The notes below the pieces were generated by a model. That model was given only the letters and a program-made list of their open reading frames with translations. It had not been told where the DNA came from and ran no database searches. A program made the position numbers and the translations under genes. 64,000 bases of DNA. Origin: Zygnema cylindricum (Eukaryota > Streptophyta > Zygnematophyceae > Zygnematales > Zygnemataceae). The DNA is taken from positions 42,110 through 106,109 of the forward strand of contig JBBHKE010002009.1 of the NCBI GenBank assembly GCA_037447655.1, in the 5' to 3' direction. Shown here in pieces: positions 21,686-32,032 of this stretch (positions within the stretch are counted from its first letter, which is position 1; each line of letters opens with the position of its first letter).

Positions 21686-22330
21686 CTCTCTACAAAACTG
21701 CAACTTAGGAGTAGAAAGGGCTTTAGTTAACGTGTCAGCCACCATCTTCTCATCCAGTAAAAAACACAATTTACTAACTTTTGTAAGCACTTTTTCATTG
21801 ACAAAGTGAAGTCTAACATTCATGTGTTTGCTTTCAAAATGTTGATTGGGGTTAGAGGCTATTCGAATGGCTGCCAGGTTGTCACACCAGATAGCGTGAG
21901 GACGTGTTTACATATATCCAAGTTCTTGTAAAAGAGATTTTTGACCCATAGGAGCTCCTTGAGGGCAAAAGTTACTGCCATGTATTCTGACTCCATTGTG
22001 GATTGAGCTGTAACCTTTTGTAATTTGCTACTCCAGCAGCAAGTTCTGTCTCCAATCTTAAGAACTAAACCAGTTGTAGATTTCCAGCTTGGCATGTCCC
22101 CATAGCTAGCGTCGCTCCACATCTGTATTTTCACTTCTCCTCCTCCGAGCACAAGCTTAAGATTTCGAATACCTGCAAGATATCTCAACACCCTTTTTGT
22201 TGCTTCCCAATTTGCCTTTTTAGGATTCTGCAGATTTCTACTCAAGACTCCTACAGCTGTTGCAACATCAGGTCTCGTATAGTTTATAGAATATATAAGA
22301 CTTCCAACTACTTGTCTATACGATTTTTAG
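21686..22330 (-). pseudogene. Copia RNase H and C-terminal polymerase region
   Basis: On the - strand: R-Q-V-V-G-S-L-I-Y-S (22320), A-T-K-R-V-L-R-Y-L-A-G (22190), W-S-D-A-S-Y-G-D (the RNase H catalytic start, ~22120), S-T-M-E-S-E-Y-M-A (~22000), then S-K-H-M-N-V-R-L-H-F-V and V-A-D-T-L-T-K-A in broken frames to ~21700. This is a standard copia C-terminus. A frameshift near 21900 and a stop at 22328 break it. Confidence 0.85.
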
Positions 22331-24340
22331 GCCATAAACTCTTCCTCCCCTGTCTCTAAACTCTCACACACCATAATGCCTGAATTTGACACGCTTACTT
22401 CCAATTTCTGTCTGAATCTCATGGAAGTTACAGATCCCTTTACATCTTTCATTTCAAATATTTCTAGCATGTAACCTATTGCTTCTTTTTGTGTCAACAT
22501 AATCAGCTTTTTAGTTCTGTCTCTTTCTCCCTGTATACCTAAGATATACTTGGCCTCACCGAGGTTCTTCATCTCAAACCTAGACCTTAAAGCCGCTTTA
22601 ATGCGGTTTATTTCATCCATTGACTTTCTTGTTAATAATAAGTCATCCACATATATAGCTGTAGAAATTGATGGTCTGATTTTAAGTATTTTCTAGGTCT
22701 AAATAGAAATATAGAAAGAAGCCGAGGCAATCTATCTCTAACTTCTCTCTCCAACTCTCACACTTATCGCAGTCACTGAGAAATTTGAGAGGAAGCTAGA
22801 GCCATGGCTACCTAGGCTATCCACAGGTTTACGGGAAAATATATTAGTTTATTTACCATTAGGGGTTGATTTACTAAAAAGACATATGTGTCACCTAGGA
22901 TTTGATCGTGGTACCTGCCGGAGTGAAAGCAGCCGTTAGCCGTTAGCCTTATCCATTAAGTCTAGAACTGGTGTTACGTACTATAGGGTTTGATATTGAT
23001 TTAAACATTTCCACGTAGGATAATTCATTTAACTGAAACTGTTTACGGGATACATAGATCCAGTAATGTAAAAGTACGGATTACGGGTATGTATACAAAA
23101 CAAGTACCGCGCATATGTTTCTTTAACGAAACAAATACCGCCATGTATTTATAACGGCTCCGATTGAAATCTGCATTTAATTGGACGGCCGAGAAGAAAG
23201 TCGATATCGCGGAAGAGATTCTCGGCGGTTTATGGTCATCGCCACATCGGATGACACGTGGCGAAATAAATTTGGATCGCGGTATCTTCGGGGATTACGG
23301 CACCGAATCCGGATATGACATGTGTCGACTTTTAGGCCATGTCATACAATGTATGTGCAGAAAGTACACCGGCAGCTGTACTTTTGTGTACGGAAGTGCA
23401 ATATGATTGGCTCCGTACATTAGTAGATAGAGTCTATGAGAGAGATAGGACTTAGAAAAATTAGTAGATAGGACCCTCTCTCCCAGAGAGCTTCTACACA
23501 AAAGGTCAACTTTGACCCTCCATAACTAACTGCTCAAGGGAGCAAATTCAGAGATTCTTTTTGCTATAGACTCAAGGGAGTCTTACCATCATAGGGGTGA
23601 AGGTGGTCAGAGTTTTTGTTTGCCAGGGTGGGGTTTATTCGTGCTGAAAGACAAAGGGGTCAGGGTTATCCTAGAGGCTTCGTGTGAGCTGCTTACTCTG
23701 AGGTCCTATGGAGGTTTCAGAGTTGCAATAGCAGTGTATAGTATCCCATCCTCATCTTTTAAGACATATACAGAATTATCTGAGCATATTCTCTTAAAAT
23801 CTAGTCTAGTCAAAAACTCATCTAACTTCAAATTCCATTGTACCGCGGCTTGTTTTAGCCCAAACAGAGATTTCATCAACTTCCACACTAATTCTCCCTT
23901 TCCCTTTTTTACATACATTTCAACTGGTTTCATATAAATGGTTTATTCTAACTCTCCATGCAAGAAGGTTGTTTTAACATCCATTTGATGTATTTCCATA
24001 TTCTCTATAGTCGCTAGACTTAGTAGGATTCTGACAGTGGGAAATGTGACAACTGGAGAGAAGGTTTTTTCAAAGTCAATACCTTATTTTTGATTGTACC
24101 CTTTGGCCACTAGTTTGGCCTTATACCTTTCAATGGTATTATCTAGGTTAAACTTCACCTTGAATACCTATTTGATGTCGATGGCTTTTTTGCCCGGATG
24201 AAGATCCACAAGCTCTCATGTTTGTGCCTCCCTAATAGACTTCATTTCATCGTTTGTCGCCATGATCCAGTGATTTCTCCCAAGTGATGAAAAAGCCTCT
24301 TTATTTGTTAAAGGCTCCTCTTTAGCTGCAAAAAAAGCAA
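22327..24340 (-). pseudogene. Copia reverse transcriptase, split by a solo LTR
   Basis: Readable on the - strand: Y-K-A-K-L-V-A-K-G-Y (~24120), Q-M-D-V-K-T-T-F-L-H-G (~23975), S-L-F-G-L-K-Q-A (~23880), V-Y-V-L-K-D-E-D-G (~23765). After the insertion come Y-V-D-D-L-L-L-T (22660 downward) and L-G-E-A-K-Y-I-L-G-I (22560). The catalytic Y-V-D-D lies immediately beside the insertion, which separates it from the preceding T-A-I. Stops at several sites show the frame was lost in any case. Confidence 0.85.
22660..23727. mobile_element. Solo LTR inserted in copia reverse transcriptase
   Basis: The insert of 1068 bp begins TGTAGAAATT and ends ...GAGTTGCA (TG...CA), flanked by perfect 5-bp duplications ATAGC at 22655-22659 and 23728-23732. 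Removing it and one ATAGC rejoins the copia reading frame at the catalytic box. No internal domain, primer site or second LTR is present, so it is most simply a solo LTR left by recombination between the LTRs of another element. Its family and strand are unknown. Confidence 0.8.
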
Positions 24341-25770
24341 AGTGAGAGCTTGCTTGCAGACGGCTGCTAGATCTTTTCCCCCGTTAAAATTCTCAGGTTG
24401 AAATCGTCGGCAGCCTCTGATTTTTCTGCCTCGTTTGAACCGCAACTTGAGTTAGTACTGGGTGTGTAATAGTTCGTTCAGCTTGAGTAGGAACCTGTGG
24501 TGAATCATCCTGTGAAAGAACTGAAGGAAGAGATGTCCCACTTGCTGGTGGAAAGTACACTCGCTGTGTATGGTGAAAAATAACATATTCATGTTTTTCC
24601 TTTTCCTCTTGATCTAGCATTTTAAATAAGCCAACCGAATCTTGTTCATCTTTAATTTATATATTCTTACAGATAATCACTTTGTGTTTTTCAAATACAA
24701 AAACTCAATACCCTTTTGCATTATCATCATACCCCATGAAAATCCCCAGTAAGCCCTTAGCCTCCATTTTCCATCTATACTGTGAAGTATGTAGAATAAA
24801 ACACTTGCTGCCAAAGATCTTAAAGTGAATAACATCAGTTTTTTCTCTTGTCCAAAGCTCATAAGGTGTAGTACTAACAGATGTAGAAGCAATTATGTTC
24901 TTAATATAAACAACACAGTTAAGTGTTTGAGCCCATAATTTCAAATCTAACCCTTTATCTGCAAGCATGGACCGAGCACTCTCAGTCACTGTCCTATTTA
25001 ATCTCTCAGAAACACCATTCTGTTTTGGTGTATAAATAACTGTAAGATTGTGACTGATACCTTCCTAAAGGAGAAACTCTTCGAATAATTTTGATGCGTA
25101 TTCTCCCCCATTGTCCGATCTCATCGCCAAGATTGGAACCACATGAAGCTTCTCCGCCCACGCTTTGTAGTGGTTGAAGTGAGTGAACACTTCACTTTTA
25201 TGCTCCATAGAGTAAACTTTGGTGTATCGGGAGTACTCATCTGTGAAGGTAACCATATAGTGGACTCCTCCAGCCGAAGCCAGTTGAGAAGGAACGAGAA
25301 CATCAAAATATATTAGCTGCAAAACTTTGTTCGATCTGTTGTCTGATTCCTGTGGAAATGGCAATCTGTGGATCTTGCCAAGTGAACAACCATCGCATGA
25401 TTTTATAGGATGAGAAGTGAGGGAAACTCCATCAACTTTTCCCGAATTCACCATTTTCTTTAGATTATCATAATTCATATATCCTAATCTTTTATGCCAC
25501 AACTCATTATCAAATTGGACACTGGAGTAGAGAACATCATTTTCTTTATATTCAGCCAAGTACATGTGGTACATTTTCCTAGCATCCCTAGTTCTACTAC
25601 TGCCATTTTCCCTTTCTTGGTAAGAACTTGTCTACCTCTTTTCAAAACAACTTCAAAGCCTTTGCTCTCCACTAAGTATGTAGAAAAAAAATTCTTCTTA
25701 AAGTCTGAATTATACAGAACATTGTGAAGAGTTCTCTCTACCGACTTTCCGCCCACATCTACCATCAAAG
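24341..25770 (-). pseudogene. Copia integrase (GAG-pre-integrase and core)
   Basis: On the - strand: L-W-H-K-R-L-G-Y-M-N (~25500) and C-D-G-C-S-L-G-K (~25395), the HHCC zinc finger. Then follow Y-F-D-V-L-V-P (~25300), V-T-F-T-D-E-Y-S-R-Y (~25245), M-R-S-D-N-G-G-E-Y (~25115), Y-T-P-K-Q-N-G-V-S-E-R (~25025) and F-G-S-K-C-F (~24815). The D,D-35-E residues of the core are recognisable. Stops at 25074, 24703 and elsewhere interrupt it. A hydrophilic linker rich in P, S and Q (24400-24620) leads to the reverse transcriptase. Confidence 0.85.
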
Positions 25771-26854
25771 ATACATCACCCTGAACTGAGGTCTAAACAC
25801 TCATGCCGTAAGCATAGTAAATACTATTTGGAGGTGTTTGCTGCAAATTTGTAAAAGCCGCCTTGTTCCAGCACATGTGGGTAGAAGCTCACGTGTCCAT
25901 GATCCATCTCACATCCTTAGGACCCTCCATGGGTGCTGCCATAGCAAATAAATATGTCTACTCTTGCTCATTGCAGCTCAGAGACTCATCTGCATCAGTT
26001 GCAGAAGCTCAAAAAAGAGCATTTCCACGTGTAGGATTTCCAGAAAAGCCTATGTGGTATAGGCTTTGCTGCCAATCTGTCCAGTATAAACTTGTCTCAT
26101 TAGGCTTTTTTATCTTACGTTAGTACTTGTATCCATGACCCTTTTTAGAACAATAAAAACAAGCAGTAGAAGATTGTCTATTTGGCCTCTGATTAAACTG
26201 ATTAAACTGATTTTGACTTTGGTCAAACTGATTCTTTTTTCGATTAAACTCATTTCTTTTGTCAAAGTCTGTGGCAATAGCTTCAACTTTTCTTTCTCCT
26301 TCAAGGATTTAAGTATTAGATTCTTCCTCTAATATAAGATTATATGCTAACTGAAATGATTAGCTAGCTTTATCATGACACATTAGCTGAACAGGTATAC
26401 CTTTCATGCTACTAGGGAGACCTCTAATAAGTAGAGCTGTGTGTTGAAACTCACGAAATCACCCCCCAACAGAGGAGTGTGCATCAATAAGTGCAAAAAA
26501 ATTGTCACAATAGTGGACCATAGTTCCCCCCGAGTATTTGTACCCCCAAATTTTTCCAGCCACCAAGAGCTCCTCTTGGACATTCGCTTTCTCAAAAGTC
26601 GATTTAACTGATGTCCAAATCTCGCTCGCCTTCTTCATTTTCAGTCGTGAAATGACCAAATTTTCTGAAATACAAAGAATTAGATTGTTCCTTGCCATTG
26701 AATTCTTTTTCGCCCAACTCGGATTTGTTTCATCAAGAAGCCATCCAAGACCCCCAATAAGTCAGCAGTTTCAAACAAAGATTCAACCATCGCCGCCCAG
26801 TACGCATACTTTTGGCCATTGAAGATAGGAATTCTTGACAAAAGGCCTATAACC
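25770..26854 (-). pseudogene. Copia gag, zinc knuckle and protease
   Basis: On the - strand the capsid begins R-I-P-I-F-N-G-Q-K-Y-A-Y-W (~26815) and continues A-S-E-I-W-T-S-V-K-S-T-F (~26620). The zinc knuckle C-F-Y-C-S-K-K-G-H-G-Y-K-Y follows at ~26130, its last Cys replaced by Tyr. The protease active site reads M-D-T-stop-A-S (~25895) where D-(S/T)-G-A-S is expected, the Gly codon having become TGA. The start codon is not clear, since the capsid starts within ~25 bases of the LTR. Confidence 0.8.
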
Positions 26855-28622
26855 TATTGTTCTACAACCACTGTTGGAGGAGGAGAACTAACAATACTAG
26901 TGGAAGTAGACATGATAAACAACTGAAACTATCAAGCTCAAACTCAACAGGCAACTTTCAGTTGACACAAAATATGACTCAAATGACCACTATGCCTCAA
27001 ATTCGCCACAGTATTACACAACACAATAAACTCACAATTCCCAAAATAGGAGCCCAAATGACATAGTAAAACATAGGATATGATGTCTGGAAGTTTCCCA
27101 AAAACTGCCTTTAAAATATCATAATCCCAAAACTGGATGGTTCAAAATTGGCTAAGTCTTAAGCTATATACTCAGAGTGAGTATCTACTGGTCACACTAA
27201 TTAAGGTGACTGTACTATAGTACTATCCTGACTTACGACAAAGTATACAACCTGTAAGTTACTGTACCGCAAGTACTTCCAAAACCCTAATTACTATCTG
27301 CCGCTAAATGAACAGTGTAAATCTAATTTTTAATGCGCTAAACGCCAATCATGTATTTTCCAAATATTTACAAATAGCGTCCATAGAGTTTATGTTGCCG
27401 ATCATTATTTACAATAGTCCAGATAAATGTTGGTTAGTGGTACGAAAATCCTGAGTGAGTACAGCGCACTCAGTCATTATGGTCCCCACTTTAATCGCGT
27501 CACTTAAATCGGTTCGTATCGACCACCTGTTGTTGATCTCGCACAATTCTCTCCCAGATATTCGGCTTAGTCCGCGTCCGTCCGATTCACTCAACCCGCC
27601 CATACAATTTGTGACACGCATATGTGGGTGTCGGTCGCCACTCCAGAATACGTGTATCATTTTTAAATGTCGACGCCTGTCCCTGCAGAAAGTATGGTAC
27701 CCTCTAATGTGTATCTGCTACTGTCACACTATTAAAGGTAAGTATTACATCTAACCTAGATAAAATATTCTAAGGGTGCGTCTCCATGTACTTGAAACAT
27801 AGAGAATTTACTTTGTTTTTAAGCGCAGATCCGGCGGACCCGGATTTAGGGTGTCCCTATGTGTACCAAACAAAGTTCTCACTTAAGGGCGTGACGATTG
27901 TATACGTCGACAATGCCCGTGACGGCTGTCGACAGTGTACAATTTGTGATGACGCACGTTATATTTCATTATTTTGTCTCTACTTCTGACGTCGCATGAC
28001 TTTTCGCGACATTGTAGACGTATCGCCATCTAGCCTGTGTCGTTTCACGATTGAAGAAGATGCAATTTGCCTTTGCTTCTCTTGTCCGCTCGACGTGAAA
28101 TGGCATCGGATCTTGAGACCCCTGGCGAAATAAAATCTGTACCAAGCGCAAACGGACAAAACCAAACAAATTGTGTACTTTGCTTTGTCGTACCTGAACG
28201 CAAACGAACAAAACATAACGGATCGTGCACTTTTCGTTGTCGCTTGAATTCTTTTGAAATTTTTTGAAAATTTGTTACACGTGCGACTACGTGTTTCTAT
28301 TTGTTTTTTGAAAATTCTTTGTTTTAAAACACATCTTTCTTGTGTTTTAAAGAAAAGTTACAAGATGACGTTTTTTGGCGTGGCCGTGGGTCGAAGAACA
28401 CAAAACGACAACATGTAGTACATCTTAAATTCGATGATGACACAAAATGTACTTTTCATTTTCTCTATTTTTTTGTGCAGTTGAAACTTACGCGGTACGG
28501 TTCTAAGTTTTACAGAAAAAAAACAAAAAAAACCCATACTTAGGCACATGGAGACGCACCCTAAGTCCTCAGTCTCCTCTCATAGATCTATTTACTAAAC
28601 TTAAAGATTTCAAATCTCAACA
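26855..28622 (-). repeat. Copia 5' LTR, interrupted by a MITE
   Basis: It aligns with the 3' LTR except for the MITE at 27774-28561. Its internal edge reads TATTGTTC where the sister has TGTTGTTC, so the terminal CA of the element strand has decayed to TA. The following element-strand word GGTTATAGGCC marks the primer-binding junction. Confidence 0.85.
27774..28561. mobile_element. PIF/Harbinger-type MITE (family 1, copy a)
   Basis: The terminal inverted repeat GGGTGCGTCTCCATGT is perfect at both ends, with a 3-bp target duplication TAA (27771-27773 and 28562-28564). A G-rich TIR start and a 3-bp TWA target are typical of PIF/Harbinger and Tourist-like MITEs. The copia 3' LTR at ~21597 is the unoccupied site. 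The 788 bp have no transposase. A copy in the opposite orientation lies at 30523-31305. Confidence 0.85.
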
Positions 28623-28627
28623 GTTAT

Positions 28628-29150
28628 TAGTGCTTAAGTTTAAATAGTGTTGTATAAAATTTACTGTACTTAATGCTAATCAATAATTTGAAATTTTTCA
28701 AAAAAAAGGTGTATTCTAATTTCGGCGTTAATGCTAATTTGGGAACAGCAAAAATAGAATTTCGCCGTATGACTATATACATTAATATATGTATACGTAC
28801 AAAATATTAGAAATCGTACGCTGTCGCGAATTTAAAATATCCGTACATGCCATACTAATTTACGTGTCAGACTAATCCTGTTTTTTTAGCGCACGTTCCT
28901 ATGCGTGCGCGTCTGATTTAATTCATTTTTTTGTAAATTTTCACTTGAAAAGGTGCATTTACATACGGTCTGACATGGATTGTACGCCACACTATTTAAA
29001 TTTTGTTGTACTTTCGGGCTTAACGCTATTTTGTACGGTACCTTAATTAACGTCAAGGAAAAATTAAAATCATGTATCCTATTTAAAAAAAATATCAAAA
29101 TTTTAAAAACCCAAATTAGAGTTATTTACACTAATAACGATTCGCGGTGT
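28628..29150 (-). mobile_element. TIR element of the ACACCGCC family (copy 1, minus)
   Basis: The reverse complement follows the interior of 44230-44712: the 'gccacactatttaaa', 'cttgaaaaggt' and 'gcgc.....catgcg' words appear in the same order. One terminus, ...CGATTCGCGGTGTA (29134-29147), corresponds to the family end CGATTGGCGGTGTA. The other end was not found, and may be lost at the copia insertion. Confidence 0.5.
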
Positions 29151-29558
29151 AGTTTTCTCACCTCACGTGAGCTCCACTGTGCGAGCACATGTTGGCATTT
29201 AAGTGCGTACTATATTTAGTTTTAATGTGCGCATTTTACATTTTCTTAATGTGAATCAATGTGAAGTACTTTGTCAACGTAGGAATGTTGATTCGTAAAT
29301 AGTGTGGCTTCTATGGTCGCGCGTGGCGACGCGCTTTTTTATCAATTAGTTTCATCGATATTTTTAGGCAGGTACACTTTGTTATCGTGTATGAAGTTTA
29401 TTTCGTTTCGTGCGAGTTTATTTATGCATATGACGTCGTCCTTTAATTTGTGTCCAAGCTCAACGTAACGGTTCGCGATTAGATTCCATTTTTGCGGCTA
29501 AGCTAAATGTCAGTATGTGCTCTCACAGTGGAGCTCACGTGAAGTGAGAAACTACATG
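29146..29558. repeat. Inverted repeat pair enclosing 330 bp
   Basis: GTAGTTTTCTCACCTCACGT... (29146-29187) is repeated in inverse orientation at 29517-29558, both containing the word GTGAGCTCCACTGTG. The enclosed DNA shares 'atgttgattcgtaaatag' and following words with the arm of the foldback element at 33390. It may be a deleted relative of that element. No target duplication was identified. Confidence 0.55.
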
Positions 29559-29940
29559 CCCACATGCATTCTATTTACATGTGGTTGTCGCATTTTTGTT
29601 ACTGTAAACCTGTGCGGCCGTGTGAATTGCTTTTTTTCTAATGACGGTCGACGTTCGCAAGCGCAACACTTTTTTAACCGTCAAATCTAAACTCAAAGGT
29701 ACGTAACTTGTAGTAAAATGTATTTAAAATGTAATTTTTTTGACAAATACCTGGGCGTAGCAAAAATTGTCTCTGCGATTAGCAATTCCCATTTTTTCAT
29801 ACGAAATAAATGTAACAAAGTTTAGGCGGCTCTCCAGTACTACACCGCCAATCGCTATTAGCGTCAAGGAATAAATAGCGTAAAATAAAAATTAGCCTTA
29901 TTAACGCTAATTGGGAATTCCAAAATTTTAGGGTAAATCA
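29558..29940 (+). repeat. Dispersed repeat R (copy 3) and TIR-like end
   Basis: 29558-29740 follows repeat R. A family terminus CACCGCCAATCGCTATTAGCG-like begins near 29841, followed by AT-rich sequence. No coding content. Confidence 0.5.
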
Positions 29941-29947
29941 TTTACTC

Positions 29948-30517
29948 CATAGTTCAAAAGTAGGTGAAAGTAGGCCTATACAATATGCCTATTGTACGCA
30001 AAACATACGATATGGCCTTAAGACCTATATTGTATTGGTCGCAAAATGAAAAATAATAATAACAAGGTTGAGTTGCACATCGATCGATAGACAATTAAAC
30101 GTCATTTCTAAATTTTGAAAAACATTCGGACAAATTTTTATTTTTCTGTGAGTTTTGAGGTATTTTTTATTTAAACCGTCAGATTTGGACGATAGGACGG
30201 TCGCTGATCAAAGTAGCGATCTAAGAAGATCACATGAAAAGCCCATAGCACAACTTACGATAAGACTTACGTCCGTGATTTTTTTTTTCCGGGTTTTTAT
30301 TTTTTTTTTGGGTTTTTTTTCCCGCAGAAAGTCATCCTACGCAGTGTCAGTTCTCTAAAAAAAATCGTCCAGCGGCGTGCGTTGTGCTATGATGATACGT
30401 CAGAGTGGTATGTTCGTACAAGAGTGTGCACTCCTACTCTACGCGAGTTTTGTGCCAAGTTTTGTGCGCCTACCAAAGGCCTACCATAGAAATAAAAATG
30501 CCTACTTTTGAACTATG
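29948..30517. mobile_element. TIR element, CATAGTTCAAAAGTAGG family (copy 1)
   Basis: It starts CATAGTTCAAAAGTAGG and ends CCTACTTTTGAACTATG, a perfect 17-bp inverted repeat. The left flank is ATTTACTC (29940-29947). The right flank is ATTTA (30518-30522) interrupted by the MITE 30523-31305 and continued by CTC (31309-31311), so the 8-bp duplication is perfect once the MITE is removed. An 8-bp target suggests hAT-like transposition, though the TIR is unlike the other hAT-type family here. Length 570 bp, no coding capacity. Confidence 0.8.
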
Positions 30518-30522
30518 ATTTA

Positions 30523-31305
30523 GGGTGCGTCTCCATGTGCCTAAGTAAGGGTTTTTTTCCGTCGTTTTCCTGTAAAACTTAGAGCCGTACCGCGTAAGTT
30601 TTAACAGCACAAAAAAATAGAGAAAATGAAAAGTACATTTTGCGTCATCATCGAATTTAAGATGTACTACATGTTGTCGTTATGTGTTCTTCGACCCACG
30701 GCTACGCCAAAAAACGTCATCTTCAAACTTTTCTTTAAAACACAAGGAAGATGTGTTTTAAAACAAAGAATTTTCAAAAAACAAATAGAAACAAGTAGTC
30801 GCACGTGCAAAAATTTTTAAAGAAATTTCAAAAGAATTCATGGGACGACGAAAAGTGCACGATCCGTTATATTTTGTCCGTTTGCGTTCAGGTACGACAA
30901 AGCAAAGTATACAATTTGTTCGGTTTTGTCCGTTTGCGCCTGGTACGGATTTTATTTCGCCAGGGTCTTAAGATCTGATGGCATCATTTCACGTCGAGCG
31001 GACAAGAGACGCAAAGGCAAAATGCATCTTCTTCAACCGTGAAACAGCACAAGCTCGATGGCGGTACGTCTACAATGTCACGAAAAGTCATGCGACGTCA
31101 CAAGCAGTTATAAATAATAACGTGCCTCATCACAGATTGTACACTGTCAACAGCCGTCACGGGCATTGTCGACGTATACATTCGTCACGCCCTTAAGTGA
31201 CAACTTTGTTTGTTACATATAGGGACACCCGAAATCCGGGTCCGCCGGATCTGCGCTAAAATACAAAGTATATTCTCTAAGTTTCAAGTACATGGAGACG
31301 GACCC
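30523..31305. mobile_element. PIF/Harbinger-type MITE (family 1, copy b, inverted)
   Basis: It starts GGGTGCGTCTCCATGT and ends ...ATGGAGACGGACCC (one mismatch), with target duplication TTA (30520-30522 and 31306-31308). It is the reverse orientation of 27774-28561 over its whole length, including the 'cggcggaccc' and 'gggtgtccctat' words. It inserted into the right target duplication of the element at 29948-30517 and is therefore younger than it. Confidence 0.85.
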
Positions 31306-31354
31306 TTACTCTAATTAGAAATTAAGGTTTTATTAAAATAGAATGGAGCACTTA

Positions 31355-32029
31355 GGGCATGGTTACATCAGGAGGTCTGTGTAATAGTACGGACAGCAAA
31401 ATTTATGTATTACAGAGGCCTCGGTTACATCGCGTATCGTCTGTAAATAGGTTTTTACATACGTGTTTTTTTTTTAGTGGTTCCACGTAAGTCGACGATC
31501 AAATCTCTAAAATCGGAAAGATTTAAAAACCGACCATTGTCGTATGCAAGTCCGTACTTGCGTACTTCGTACGTGTACTTCACAAGTGTACCGCGTCAAT
31601 GTACCTCAAAGATCTCCTTCACTCTGCTGACTTTCAGGAAAAAACCGTATTTATTTTCGGCAAAGATTTTACGGTCACCTTGTCCGAAGGCACGTGACTT
31701 TGGGGGCGTGTGAAAATTTTCATTTTTCATCGACGCACGTGTCTATCGTCCAAGTGTAGCGAATTGACTGGTTCTGTATTGGTGAACCCACCTACGCGAG
31801 GTGGGTTCACCAATACAGAGGCGCATGGAGCAATTGCTTCGCAGATGAAGACCAAAATGTAATCGGACGGTCGACGTCTTCTCCTGGATACTTGGAGAAT
31901 CGCAATCTTATTTTCTGTAATGTTGTTTTCAAGAAACTCACGAAAATATAGTACGGCATGGTACGGTAAAGTACAAAATTCTGTATTAAACCTCACTTTT
32001 CGTCTGATGTAACCATACCCTTAGACGAT
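31355..32029. mobile_element. PIF/Harbinger-type MITE (family 2) with internal hairpin
   Basis: Its terminal inverted repeat is GGGCATGGTTACATCAG / CTGATGTAACCATACCC, with target duplication TTA (31352-31354 and 32030-32032). It inserted at the outer end of the left arm of the foldback element, since 'gagcac-TTA-gacgattc' is uninterrupted in the opposite arm (33620-33638). Near the 3' end the interior shares 'attttctgtaatgttgttttc' type words with the MITE at 43530-44226. A 20/20 hairpin lies at 31774-31818. Confidence 0.85.
31774..31818. repeat. Perfect 20-bp hairpin, 5-base loop
   Basis: The arm CTGTATTGGTGAACCCACCT (31774-31793) is followed by loop ACGCG and the exact reverse complement (31799-31818). 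It lies inside the family 2 MITE. Confidence 0.9.
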
Positions 32030-32032
32030 TCA

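Larger units (their letters stand above)
20702..28622 (-). mobile_element. Ty1/copia LTR retrotransposon, nearly complete but decayed
   Basis: LTRs at 20702-21659 (3') and ~26855-28622 (5', interrupted by a MITE) begin and end with TGTTG...CAACA. The target duplication GTTAT is perfect on both sides (20697-20701 and 28623-28627). Between them, on the - strand, lie gag, protease, integrase, reverse transcriptase and RNase H, in copia order. Two younger insertions inflate it: a solo LTR of 1068 bp in the reverse transcriptase and a 788-bp MITE in the 5' LTR. Many stops (TGA/TAG/TAA) and frameshifts abolish translation. Confidence 0.9.

Noticed and set aside
26850-26912. An ATG-initiated gag start M-S-T-S-T on the - strand
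   Set aside because: It lies inside the LTR. The same sequence occurs in the 3' LTR at ~20755, and the element boundary is fixed by GTTAT duplications outside it.
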